Positions 7,712 to 15,087 of a stretch of 19,632 nt of DNA are shown here, one piece after another. Each line of letters starts with the position of its first letter. Position 1 is the stretch's first letter. Made by a program: the position numbers and the translations under genes. Below the pieces are notes generated by a model, which was given only the letters and a program-made list of their open reading frames with translations, searched no databases and was not told the DNA's origin. The stretch spans positions 1 through 19,632 of the forward strand of contig DASSJI010000280.1 of assembly GCA_035691285.1 (NCBI GenBank), in the 5' to 3' direction. This DNA is from DATFEN01 sp035691285 (GTDB lineage: Bacteria > Acidobacteriota > Vicinamibacteria > Fen-336).

Positions 7712-9919
7712 GTGAGCCTTCGCATCGACGATCGCCTGCTCGACCAGCACAGCCTCAAGCGCGACGAGTACGACCGCATCGTGTCGCTGCTCGGCCGCGA
7801 GCCGAACCTGACCGAGCTGGGCCTGTTCTCCGTGATGTGGTCGGAGCACTGCTCCTACAAGAGCAGCAAGCTCCACCTGCGCGGCCTGCCGACCCAGGGC
7901 CCGCGCGTGCTGCAGGGGCCCGGGGAGAACGCCGGCGCCGTCGACATCGGCGACGGCCTCGCGGTGGTCTTCAAGATCGAGTCCCACACCCATCCCTCCT
8001 TCATCGAGCCGTACCAGGGCGCCGCGACCGGCGTGGGCGGGATCCTCCGCGACATCTTCACGATGGGCGCGCGGCCGGTCGCGACGCTGAACTCGCTGCG
8101 CTTCGGGCCGCTCGAGGAGCCGCGGAACCGCCGCCTGCTGGCGGGAGTCGTGGCGGGCATCGGCGGCTACGGCAACAGCTTCGGCTGTCCCACGCTGGGC
8201 GGCGAGGTCGCCTTCGAGCCGTGCTACTCGGGCAACCCGCTCGTGAACGCGATGTGCGTCGGCCTGGTCCGGGCCGACCGCATCTTCAAGGGACGCGCCG
8301 AGGGCGTCGGCAACACCGTCTTCTACGTCGGCGCCAAGACCGGCCGCGACGGCATCCACGGCGCGACCATGGCTTCCGCCGAGTTCGGCGAGAAGAGCGA
8401 GGAGAAGCGTCCCACTGTCCAGGTCGGCGACCCCTTCATGGAGAAGGTGCTGCTCGAGGCCTGCCTCGAGGCCATGAAGACCGGCGCCATCGTCGGCATC
8501 CAGGACATGGGCGCCGCGGGCCTGACCTGTTCGACCTCGGAGATGGGGGCGCGAGCGGGGACCGGCATCGAGATCGACGTCGCTAAGGTCCCGATGCGCG
8601 AGACGGGCATGTCGGCATACGAGGTCATGCTCTCCGAATCCCAGGAGCGCATGCTGCTCGTCGCGGCCAGGGGCCGCGAGCGCGAGGTGGTGGACGTCTT
8701 CGAGAAGTGGGACCTCCACGCCGAAGCGATCGGCCGCGTCATCGCCGAGAGACGCCTCCGCGTCTGGAATGGCGCCGTCCTCGAGGCCGACGTGCCCAAC
8801 GAAGGGCTGACCGACGACGCGCCGCTCTACGACCGCCCCTGGATCGAGCCCAGGAACCCCGCCGCCGACGAGGACGTGAGCGCGCTCCCGCCGCCTCCCG
8901 ACCCGGGGGAGACGCTGCTCCGGCTGCTCGCCACGCCGGCCATCGCGAACAAGCGCTGGATCTACCGGCAGTACGACTCCACCGTGCGCACGAACACGAT
9001 GGTCGGCCCCGCTTCCGACGCCGGCGTGATCCGGGTCAAGGGCACGGCCAAGGCGCTGGCCCTGGCCGCCGACTGCAACGGGCGCTACTGCTGGCTCGAC
9101 CCCTACGCCGGCGCGCAGCTCGCGGTGGCCGAGGCCTGCCGCAACGTGGCCGCGGCCGGTGCGCTGCCGATCGGCGCCACGAACTGCCTTAACTTCGGCA
9201 GCCCCGAGAAGCCCGAGGTCATGGGCCAGCTCGTGATGGCGATCCGCGGCATGGGCGACGCCTGCCGCGCCCTCGACGTCCCGATCACCGGCGGCAACGT
9301 CTCCCTCTACAACGAGACCGACGGCCGCGCGATCTATCCGACGCCGGTGATCGGCGTCGTCGGCCTGATCGAGGACGCCTCCCGCGCGCTGTCCTCCTGG
9401 TTCAAGGCGCCGGGCGACTCCGTCTACCTGCTGGGCGTGACGGGCGAGGACATGGGGGGAAGCGAGTATCTCAAGGCGATCCACGACCGCGTCGCCGGCC
9501 GCCCGCCGAAGCTCGACCTCGCCGCCGAGAAGCGCCTTCACGCCCTCATGGCCGAGGCTGCCGCGGCGGGCGCCTTGCGGTCGGCCCACGACCCCAGCGA
9601 TGGCGGCCTGGCCGTGGCGCTCGCGGAGTGCTGCTTCGTGCGCGAGGACGTCGGGCCGGGAGCCCTCCTCGAGCTGCCGCCTGGCCCCAAGCCGGAGGTC
9701 TTGCTCTTCTCGGAGTCCCCCTCGCGGATGGTCGTGACCACGCGGGACGGCGCGGCCCTCGAAGTCCTCGCCCTCCGCCACGGCGTGCCGTGCGCGCGCC
9801 TCGGCGACGTCGGTGGCGAGCGGCTCACGCTGCGCCAGTCGAGCCGCGTCCTCGTCGACCTCGAGGTGTCCCGCCTCAACGAGGCCTGGACCAGCCTGGA
9901 GCGAATGCTGGGGACTTAG
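7712..9919 (+). CDS. purL: Phosphoribosylformylglycinamidine synthase subunit PurL (small type)
   Basis: PurL (735 residues) is the ATP-dependent synthetase subunit of FGAM synthase, working with PurS and PurQ. The length and lack of a C-terminal glutaminase domain identify the small three-subunit type. Landmarks are SEHCSYKSSK near residue 46, GPGENAGAVDIGDG, the ATP/metal block with EPYQGAATGVGGILRD near 101, the PTLGGE loop, the QDMGAAGLTCS region, and in the second half NCLNFGSPEKPEV and the GGNVSLYNE block near residue 529. One oddity: the very conserved ESHNHPS motif reads ESHTHPS here (residues 90-96), with Thr93 for Asn. The GTG at 7712 gives the standard N-terminus and no in-frame upstream start fits. 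The TAG at 9917-9919 overlaps the stop of the reverse-strand HEPN gene. No purF follows, unlike many genomes. Confidence 0.97.
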   Translation: MSLRIDDRLLDQHSLKRDEYDRIVSLLGREPNLTELGLFSVMWSEHCSYKSSKLHLRGLPTQGPRVLQGPGENAGAVDIGDGLAVVFKIESHTHPSFIEPYQGAATGVGGILRDIFTMGARPVATLNSLRFGPLEEPRNRRLLAGVVAGIGGYGNSFGCPTLGGEVAFEPCYSGNPLVNAMCVGLVRADRIFKGRAEGVGNTVFYVGAKTGRDGIHGATMASAEFGEKSEEKRPTVQVGDPFMEKVLLEACLEAMKTGAIVGIQDMGAAGLTCSTSEMGARAGTGIEIDVAKVPMRETGMSAYEVMLSESQERMLLVAARGREREVVDVFEKWDLHAEAIGRVIAERRLRVWNGAVLEADVPNEGLTDDAPLYDRPWIEPRNPAADEDVSALPPPPDPGETLLRLLATPAIANKRWIYRQYDSTVRTNTMVGPASDAGVIRVKGTAKALALAADCNGRYCWLDPYAGAQLAVAEACRNVAAAGALPIGATNCLNFGSPEKPEVMGQLVMAIRGMGDACRALDVPITGGNVSLYNETDGRAIYPTPVIGVVGLIEDASRALSSWFKAPGDSVYLLGVTGEDMGGSEYLKAIHDRVAGRPPKLDLAAEKRLHALMAEAAAAGALRSAHDPSDGGLAVALAECCFVREDVGPGALLELPPGPKPEVLLFSESPSRMVVTTRDGAALEVLALRHGVPCARLGDVGGERLTLRQSSRVLVDLEVSRLNEAWTSLERMLGT

Positions 9920-10359
9920 TGGCGCTTGGCGCGAGCGCGGGGGCGACGCGGCCGCCCGGGACCCATGGCGCGAGGCGGTTGGCGCGACTTCAATGCATCG
10001 CGCGCTTCACGCATGAGGACGAGATGCCTGTCGAGCCGCGACCGTATCGCATCCGCGAGGCGCTCGTTGTACGTGTGAGTCGTGCGGTTGCGATCCTCGA
10101 CCATCTGCATCCATCGCGGATCGTCTTTGATCAGGCCGAGGCGAAAGGCGGTGCGGAAGGCGTCTCTGGGAGAGAAGACGGGCGTGCCCGAAGCGTCGCA
10201 AGCCTGCTTCAGGCCCTTCCACGTCAACTCGTAGCAGAACTCGAACCTCTGGATCGCCGAATCACGCATGTACTCGTTGCGTGGCTGGCGCAGCACATCC
10301 TCGAGGCGCAGGAGCGCGGCGTCCAGCGAAGCGAGGAGGCTACGCCGCTTTCCGTTCAT
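9916..10359 (-). CDS. HEPN-domain protein, HI0074 family (nucleotidyltransferase substrate-binding protein; predicted toxin of MNT/HEPN pair)
   Basis: This 147-residue, mostly helical protein has features of the HI0074/HEPN family: ERFEFCYEL-like text at ~36-46 (QRFEFCYELTWKGLK) and EDRNRTTHTYNE at 88-99. The latter contains the R-x4-H-x-Y motif (R90, H95, Y97). In studied HEPN/MNT systems Arg and His form the RNase site and the partner nucleotidyltransferase adenylylates the Tyr to silence it. A C-terminal tail of about 24 residues is very rich in Arg and Pro. The gene starts inside the end of the MNT gene (20-base overlap), so the two are coupled. Its TAA overlaps the purL TAG tail to tail (9916-9919). 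An alternative reading is a substrate-binding partner rather than a toxin. The gene family is well supported; toxicity is inferred. Confidence 0.88.
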   Translation of the reverse strand: MNGKRRSLLASLDAALLRLEDVLRQPRNEYMRDSAIQRFEFCYELTWKGLKQACDASGTPVFSPRDAFRTAFRLGLIKDDPRWMQMVEDRNRTTHTYNERLADAIRSRLDRHLVLMREARDALKSRQPPRAMGPGRPRRPRARAKRH

Positions 10360-10669
10360 GTAGCGTGATCGTGCGCTCGAGCGCGACGGCCTTGAACGCC
10401 GGGTCAGCAGCCGCGAAATCGACGACGTCGACCTTCTGCAGGATCGGAAGCTCGTCGAAGATCGTCCTGATTCGGTCCAGGACGTCCAGGGGCAGCTTCC
10501 GCCCGACGTCGATACCGAGATCGATATCCGACCGCGGATCGGCCGTGCCCTCGGCGCGGGAGCCGAATAGAAAGAATCTCAAGCGACGTTCCGAGCGCAG
10601 CAGCGTCCCTGCAATGAGCCTGCATTTCGTCCGTACGACCGCGACGGGATCCGACTTGCGCCTCGGCAC
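10340..10669 (-). CDS. MNT-type minimal nucleotidyltransferase (HI0073 family; predicted antitoxin)
   Basis: This 109-residue protein is a pol-beta-fold minimal nucleotidyltransferase. The signature G-S-x10-D-x-D is exact: FGSRAEG starts it at G36/S37 and D48-I49-D50 completes it; the third acidic residue is D81 in KVDVVDF. In MNT/HEPN toxin-antitoxin systems this type of enzyme transfers AMP to a tyrosine of the HEPN partner. The GTG at 10669 is the only usable start, because an in-frame TAA lies a few codons upstream. It is the first gene of the reverse-strand pair and overlaps the HEPN start by 20 bases. A strong small hairpin (10685-10704) lies 15 bases upstream and could be a regulatory site. 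Confidence 0.88.
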   Translation of the reverse strand: MPRRKSDPVAVVRTKCRLIAGTLLRSERRLRFFLFGSRAEGTADPRSDIDLGIDVGRKLPLDVLDRIRTIFDELPILQKVDVVDFAAADPAFKAVALERTITLHERKAA

Positions 10670-10684
10670 CGCTGCATCTTAAAC

Positions 10685-10704
10685 CCGGCGCGTCACCGCG
10701 CCGG
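10685..10704. promoter_or_regulatory. Perfect 8-bp inverted repeat upstream of the MNT/HEPN genes
   Basis: CCGGCGCG (10685-10692) and CGCGCCGG (10697-10704) are perfect inverted repeats around the 4-base loop TCAC. The element lies 15 bases upstream of the MNT start, where an autoregulatory operator or a 5' leader hairpin of a toxin-antitoxin operon would be expected. No run of T follows on either strand, so it is not a typical intrinsic terminator. Confidence 0.4.
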
Positions 10705-10771
10705 ATGATCGCCGCCATCAGGCCGAGGATGAGCAGCGGCCCTAGCGCGAGCGAGCCGCATCGAAACCCAA

Positions 10772-10824
10772 TGACTTCAAGGACATGAACTTCAATTCAG
10801 CGAACTGGAAGAAATGAGTTCGCC
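10772..10824. repeat. Imperfect 14-15 bp repeats with GAACT/AGTTC cores
   Basis: Four related units start at 10772 (TGACTTCAA), 10786 (TGAACTTCAA), 10801 (CGAACTGGAA) and 10815 (TGAGTTCGCC), at steps of 14, 15 and 14 bases. The last pair also forms an inverted repeat, GCGAACT/AGTTCGC. Such iterated sites upstream of a promoter can be regulator-binding sites. The similarity is weak and may be accidental. Confidence 0.3.
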
Positions 10825-11130
10825 AGATTGGATTCGCGATCGAGCCAACTAACACCTTTCTCATCAAAGAGATAGAGGGATCGACCCCGGAGAAGCCATG
10901 TTCATGGCCTTGACCGACGGTTCAAGCCGTTGGTTCCCGGTCGGGGCTCCTGGGGCCTATTTCGTTGTCGCACAATGACTTGCTCCACAGGTCCAGAACC
11001 TGCATAGGACCCGTGAAAACCCTGACCCGCACGGACTATCCCGTTAGGGTCCTTTCGGCCATCTCCCGGAACGAACGGTAGCACCCGAGAAAGACGCTCG
11101 ACCAGGGGGAGTGGCGATCGAGGAGAGAGA

Positions 11131-14100
11131 GTGAAGCTGATTCGAAACAAGTTCGTCTTTAGTGCCGTGGTGGCGCTCCTGGCGTGTGCGGGCCTCGCGT
11201 CCGCCCAGGAAACCACCTCGGGCTCCATCGCCGGACAGGTCCTGGACACCCAGGGCGCGGCGATGCCCGGAGCCACGGTGACGATCACCTCGGCCCAGGG
11301 CACCAAGACCTACGTCACCGACGCGAATGGCCGCTTCTTCGCGCCCTTCCTCACCCCGGGCCAGTACGGGCTGCGGGTCGAGCTGACCGGGTTCTCCCCG
11401 GTCGAGCGCAAGGGCATCGACGTCCGTCTCGGGCAGCGCGTGAGCCTGGACTTCACCCTCAAGGTGGGCCAGATCTCCGAGACCGTCGAAGTGGTCGGCG
11501 CGGCGCCGGTCGTCGACACCTCGAGCACGACAGCAGGCAGCGTCCTCGACAGCGACCAGCTGAGGATGCTCCCGGTCGGCCGCAACATGACCGACACGCT
11601 GTACCTCGTGCCGGGCGTCAGCAGCAGCGGCCGCGTCGGCACCGCCAACCCGGCGATCGGCGGCGGCAGCGGCCTCGAGAACAACTACGTCGTGGACGGC
11701 GTCAACATCACGAACACCGGCTACGGCGCGATCGGGTCGTACTCGATCGTGTTCGGCTCGCTGGGCAACGGCGTCACGACGGACTTCATCAAGGAGACGC
11801 AGGTCAAGACCGCGGGCTTCGAGGCCGAGTACGGCCAGGCCACGGGCGGCGTCGTCAACGTCGTCACGAAGAGCGGCACCAACGACTTCCACGGCTCGGT
11901 GTACGGCAACTTCCGCCTCGGGAGCCTGGAGTCCGAGTGGAAGAACCTCCAGACCCCGAACGGCACCGTGAACACCACCGAGACCGAGTTCAACGACTTC
12001 GGGATCAACCTGGGCCTGCCGCTGATGAAGGACAAGCTGTTCCTCTTCGGCGCCTTCAACCCGCAGTACCAGACCCGCACCCTCGTGGCGCCGGACGGCT
12101 TCCCGCTGGAAAGCCTGGGCGAGACTGATCGCAAGCGCAAGATCTACTCCTACGCCGGCAAGCTGACCTGGCAGGCGAGCGCGAACCACCGCGTGGACGT
12201 GTCCGTCTACGGCGACCCGTCGAAGGGCGACATGGGGCCCCAGCGGGCTGCCGCCATGGTCGGGAGAAACACCGCCGGCTTCAGCGAGATCTCGAGCTAC
12301 GGCGGCCACAACCAGGTCCTGAAGTATGACGGCGTGCTGACCAACAACTGGCTCATCGAGGCCTCGATCGGCCGCGCGACCAACAAGATCGAAGAGGTTC
12401 CGTCGGTCGACGAGTGGTCGGTGACGGACGCCACCGTCGTGCCCAACGTGGTGAGCGGCGGCATCGGCTTCTACGAGGTCGGCAACGACGGCGAGAACAT
12501 CCAATACTCGCTCAAGTCCACCAACATCTTCGAGGCCGGCGGCAACCACCAGTTCCGTTACGGCGTCCTCTACGAGGACATCAGCTACGACAACGTGATC
12601 CAGCGCACCGGTCCGCCCATCCTGCTCTCCAACGGCATCCAGACCGTCACGGGTGCGACCGTCACGATCCTCCCCGACCCGGTCTACGGCCGGATCTATC
12701 GCGCGACGCGCGCCAACTTCTCGAACGTGCGGCCGACCCAGCAGGAGTACCTGAGCTTCTTCGCGCAGGACACCTGGCAGCTCGGCAAGAAGCTGACCAT
12801 CAAGGCCGGCGTGCGCTACGAGCAGCAGAAGCTGATCGGCTCCGACTCGCCGCGCCCGGCCGGCAGCCTGTGCAACGCCAACGACGAGTTCCCCGGCCAG
12901 GGCTCCGGCAACGGCGCCGAGATCCCCTGCGAAGTCACCTGGGACAACAACTGGGCGCCCCGCGTGGGCTTCACCTTCGATCCCACCGGAACCGGCAAGG
13001 CGAAGATCTACGGCTCCTGGGGACGCTTCTACGCCAAGATCCCCAACGACCTGGCCGCTCGCGCATTGTCGGCCGACGCCGGCATCAGCCGCGCGGACTA
13101 CTTCGACGCCAGCCTCACCCAGCCGGTGCCTGAGGGCGTGAACGCCGCGGGCTCGACCCGCCACCTCATCATCGCCGGCACGCACGCCGCGGCGTTCGAC
13201 CCCGACGCCAAGTCGACCTATAAGGACGAGTTCCTGGCCGGCGTGGAGTGGGAGGCGATCCCGCGCCTCAACCTCGGCGCGCGCTACATCCACCGCAACA
13301 TGCCCCGCATCCTGGAGGACATCGGCACCGCGCAGTTCATCCTGTACGACCTCGGCGTGCCGGGCCTGGAGTCGGTCGAGTACTACATCACGAACGTGAA
13401 CGCCGACACGCCGGTGTTCCCGTCGGCCCCGTATCCCCAGGCCACCTTCGAGGACCCGGACCACACCTACGACGCGATCGAGCTGACCGCCAACAAGGCC
13501 TTCGCCGACAACTGGTCGCTGCTCGCGTCCTACCGCTGGTCCAAGCTCGAGGGCAACTTCGAGGGCTTCTTCAGGAACGACAACGGCCAGTCCGACCCGG
13601 CCATCACGTCGCTGTTCGACTTCCCGACCAACGACCCGAGCTACACCTCGATCGGCACGCCGCTGTTCGGCTACCGCGGCGACGTCCGCTACCTGGGCTC
13701 CTCGCTCGGCATCGGGCCGCTCCCCAACGACCGCCCGCACCAGATCAAGATCTACGGCAACTACGCGTGGACGAACCTGAATCTGGGAATGGGCTTCAAC
13801 TGGGGCTCCGGCCTTCCGCTGCAGGAGCAGGCGGCGAACCCGAACTACGCCTCGGGCGGCGAGATCCCCGAGGAGCTGCGTGGCTCCGGCATCGAGACCG
13901 TGAACGGCTTCCAGGAGCGTGCGGACGACGAGATCACCTTCGACGTGCACGCGGACTACACGTTCAACATCGGCGGCGGCAGCCAGAAGTTCCTGCTGTT
14001 CGTCGATGCGTTCAACCTGTTCAACCGGCAGGAGCCGACCGCGTACGACAACTGGACGGAGCGCAGCTTCGGCGTGCCGAATGCGGACTTCGGTACCGCG

Positions 14101-14175
14101 AAGGACGGCGGCGCTCGCTTCACGTCTTACCAGACCCCGCGCCAGATCCGTCTCGGCGCGCGGTTCGAGTGGTAG
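11131..14175 (+). CDS. TonB-dependent receptor, Oar-like, with N-terminal carboxypeptidase-regulatory-like domain
   Basis: The 1014-residue outer-membrane protein starts at GTG 11131 behind AGGAG. The signal peptide is residues 1-25, with probable cleavage after ASA; a cysteine at 19 makes a lipobox conceivable but unlikely. Residues ~28-110 form a carboxypeptidase-regulatory-like beta-sandwich (GSIAGQVLDTQGAAMPGATV, then DANGRF and LTPGQYGLRVELTGF). A plug domain follows at about 115-270, with LPVGRN, the NNYVVDGV segment and GGVVNVVTKSG, then a long beta-barrel rich in alternating aromatic residues. It ends in RLGARFEW, with the C-terminal aromatic residue expected for outer-membrane assembly. 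Receptors of this type take up large substrates such as oligosaccharides, peptides or proteins using TonB energy, or have surface roles like Oar. The substrate is unknown. Transcription ends at the strong terminator after the gene. A paralogue begins at 19461. Confidence 0.93.
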   Translation: MKLIRNKFVFSAVVALLACAGLASAQETTSGSIAGQVLDTQGAAMPGATVTITSAQGTKTYVTDANGRFFAPFLTPGQYGLRVELTGFSPVERKGIDVRLGQRVSLDFTLKVGQISETVEVVGAAPVVDTSSTTAGSVLDSDQLRMLPVGRNMTDTLYLVPGVSSSGRVGTANPAIGGGSGLENNYVVDGVNITNTGYGAIGSYSIVFGSLGNGVTTDFIKETQVKTAGFEAEYGQATGGVVNVVTKSGTNDFHGSVYGNFRLGSLESEWKNLQTPNGTVNTTETEFNDFGINLGLPLMKDKLFLFGAFNPQYQTRTLVAPDGFPLESLGETDRKRKIYSYAGKLTWQASANHRVDVSVYGDPSKGDMGPQRAAAMVGRNTAGFSEISSYGGHNQVLKYDGVLTNNWLIEASIGRATNKIEEVPSVDEWSVTDATVVPNVVSGGIGFYEVGNDGENIQYSLKSTNIFEAGGNHQFRYGVLYEDISYDNVIQRTGPPILLSNGIQTVTGATVTILPDPVYGRIYRATRANFSNVRPTQQEYLSFFAQDTWQLGKKLTIKAGVRYEQQKLIGSDSPRPAGSLCNANDEFPGQGSGNGAEIPCEVTWDNNWAPRVGFTFDPTGTGKAKIYGSWGRFYAKIPNDLAARALSADAGISRADYFDASLTQPVPEGVNAAGSTRHLIIAGTHAAAFDPDAKSTYKDEFLAGVEWEAIPRLNLGARYIHRNMPRILEDIGTAQFILYDLGVPGLESVEYYITNVNADTPVFPSAPYPQATFEDPDHTYDAIELTANKAFADNWSLLASYRWSKLEGNFEGFFRNDNGQSDPAITSLFDFPTNDPSYTSIGTPLFGYRGDVRYLGSSLGIGPLPNDRPHQIKIYGNYAWTNLNLGMGFNWGSGLPLQEQAANPNYASGGEIPEELRGSGIETVNGFQERADDEITFDVHADYTFNIGGGSQKFLLFVDAFNLFNRQEPTAYDNWTERSFGVPNADFGTAKDGGARFTSYQTPRQIRLGARFEW

Positions 14176-14203
14176 GGACGGCCTGACGGCCTGATCTGCC
14201 CCT

Positions 14204-14237
14204 GGGGGGCGGGAGCGATCCCGCCCCCCTGTTTTTT
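14204..14237 (+). terminator. Rho-independent terminator after TonB receptor 1
   Basis: A perfect 11-bp GC-rich stem, GGGGGGCGGGA (14204-14214) with TCCCGCCCCCC (14219-14229), closes on the 4-base GNRA-type loop GCGA and is followed by TG and a run of six T (14232-14237). It separates the receptor transcript from the TPR gene, which has its own promoter. A direct repeat of GACGGCCT (14177-14192) lies between stop codon and stem. Confidence 0.95.
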
Positions 14238-14252
14238 CCGCGCCGGCGGTTC

Positions 14253-14281
14253 TTGACCGCGGACCGCGGCGGGCATAGGTT
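14253..14281 (+). promoter_or_regulatory. Sigma-70-like promoter of TPR gene 1
   Basis: TTGACC (14253-14258), a 17-base spacer and TAGGTT (14276-14281) make a good housekeeping-type promoter directly behind the terminator. A purine-rich AAGGAG at 14290-14295 serves as ribosome binding site, 7 bases before the ATG. The arrangement and several spacer bases recur upstream of the paralogous gene at 18344. Confidence 0.75.
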
Positions 14282-14302
14282 GCGCGGCCAAGGAGTCGTC
14301 GG

Positions 14303-15064
14303 ATGCGCGCTCTCGCCCTCGTGCTCGTCTTCACGCTTTCTCCCGCGCTCGTCCCCTCCAGCTCGGCGGCGGCGGTCACCGACGCGCAGCGCGCCGAGGC
14401 GGTGCGCCACTACCGCAACGGCGAGGAGCTGATGCGCCAGGAAACCTTCGAGCTGGCGGTGGTGGAGTTCCGGGCCGCGGTCAAACTCGACCCGGCCTTC
14501 GTGCTCGCGCACTACAGCATGGGCCAGGCCCTGATGGCGCTCAGGCGCTATCCCGAGGCCGTGGACGCCTTCCTGGGCTGCAAGGGCGCCATCGAAGAGT
14601 TCAACGCGCTGAGTCTGCGCGACCGCGGCGAGGCGGAACGCCGCATCACCGACGAGGTGCGCGACCTGAAGGACCACATCGCGGCGATCCAGAGCGGCCG
14701 CATCAAGACCGTGAGCGGCAACGCGACAATCATCAGCCTCGAAGAGCGCGTGAGGGTGCTCGAGGAGTCGAGGATGAGGGGCGCCGAGAACCGCGGCGCC
14801 GTCCCGGCCGAGTTCTCCCTGGCGCTGGGCAGCGCCTACCTCCGCTGGGGAAAGCTCGAAGACGCCGAGCGCGAGTACCTGGCGGCGATCGCGGTGAATC
14901 CCAAGCTGGGGGCCGCGCACAACAACCTCGCGTTCGTCTACATGACGACGGGACGCCTGGACGAGGCCGAGAAGTCGATCAAGCTCGCCGAGAAGAGCGG
15001 CTTCCCCGTCAACCCCCGCTTCAAGGACGACCTGAAGAAGGCCCGCGCCGAAGCCAAGCCCTGA
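14303..15064 (+). CDS. Secreted tetratricopeptide-repeat protein (TPR 1)
   Basis: The 253-residue protein has a signal peptide at ~1-23 (hydrophobic core rich in Leu/Val/Ala, Ser/Ala-rich cleavage region). TPR units are recognisable at about residues 30-63 and 64-97 (HYSMGQALMALRRYPEA). A charged, probably coiled helical stretch at ~105-160 follows, then two more TPR units at ~170-204 (LGSAYLRWGKLEDAEREY) and ~205-237 (HNNLAFVYMTTGRLDEAEK). TPRs form scaffolds for protein-protein contacts; there is no enzymatic motif. The likely location is the periplasm. It has its own promoter and the VWFA gene follows after 23 bases. The protein is a clear paralogue of the one encoded at 18344-19099, with the same order of repeats and spacer, so it probably serves an envelope assembly linked to the receptors and the VWFA protein; this role is inference from context. 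Confidence 0.88.
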   Translation: MRALALVLVFTLSPALVPSSSAAAVTDAQRAEAVRHYRNGEELMRQETFELAVVEFRAAVKLDPAFVLAHYSMGQALMALRRYPEAVDAFLGCKGAIEEFNALSLRDRGEAERRITDEVRDLKDHIAAIQSGRIKTVSGNATIISLEERVRVLEESRMRGAENRGAVPAEFSLALGSAYLRWGKLEDAEREYLAAIAVNPKLGAAHNNLAFVYMTTGRLDEAEKSIKLAEKSGFPVNPRFKDDLKKARAEAKP

Positions 15065-15075
15065 GCCGCCTCCGT

Positions 15076-15081
15076 TATACT
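15076..15081 (+). promoter_or_regulatory. -10-like box TATACT upstream of the VWFA gene
   Basis: TATACT matches five of six -10 consensus bases and ends 6 bases before the ATG at 15088. A transcript initiated from it would be leaderless or nearly so. No clear -35 box is seen. The gene could also be read through from TPR gene 1, 23 bases upstream, as no terminator intervenes. Confidence 0.4.
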
Positions 15082-15087
15082 GGGTGG

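Larger units (their letters stand above)
10670..11130. other. 461-base intergenic region between the MNT gene and TonB receptor 1
   Basis: No coding sequence is supported here. Contents in order: the hairpin at 10685-10704; a lower-GC stretch at ~10760-10870 with imperfect 14-15 base repeats (10772-10824) and an inverted repeat GCGAACT/AGTTCGC (10800-10806, 10817-10823); a possible weak promoter TTGGAT (10828-10833), 16 bases, TAACAC (10850-10855); then ~230 bases that could be a 5' leader. The leader holds small inverted repeats, for example CAGGT/ACCTG (10988-10992 and 10998-11002) competing with GGTCC/GGACC (10990-10994 and 11007-11011). The ribosome binding site AGGAG is at 11121-11125, 5 bases before the GTG start. 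I recognise no known riboswitch class. Confidence 0.5.

Noticed and set aside
6404..9781. Very long reverse-strand open frame (1125 codons) across purQ, the hydroxylase and purL
   Set aside because: It runs through known genes in other frames, its translation is low-complexity Arg/Gly/Ala/Leu text without domains, and long antisense frames are expected from the strong GC bias at third codon positions.
9916..10669. Recent horizontal transfer of the MNT/HEPN pair
   Set aside because: GC is only slightly lower than the neighbours, and no integrase, flanking repeats or tRNA site was seen; not supported beyond the general mobility of toxin-antitoxin genes.
11044..14379. Reverse-strand open frame of 1111 codons antisense to TonB receptor 1
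   Set aside because: Same GC-bias artefact: the forward frame has a signal peptide, a domain series and a ribosome binding site, while the antisense product has no recognisable domain and crosses the terminator.
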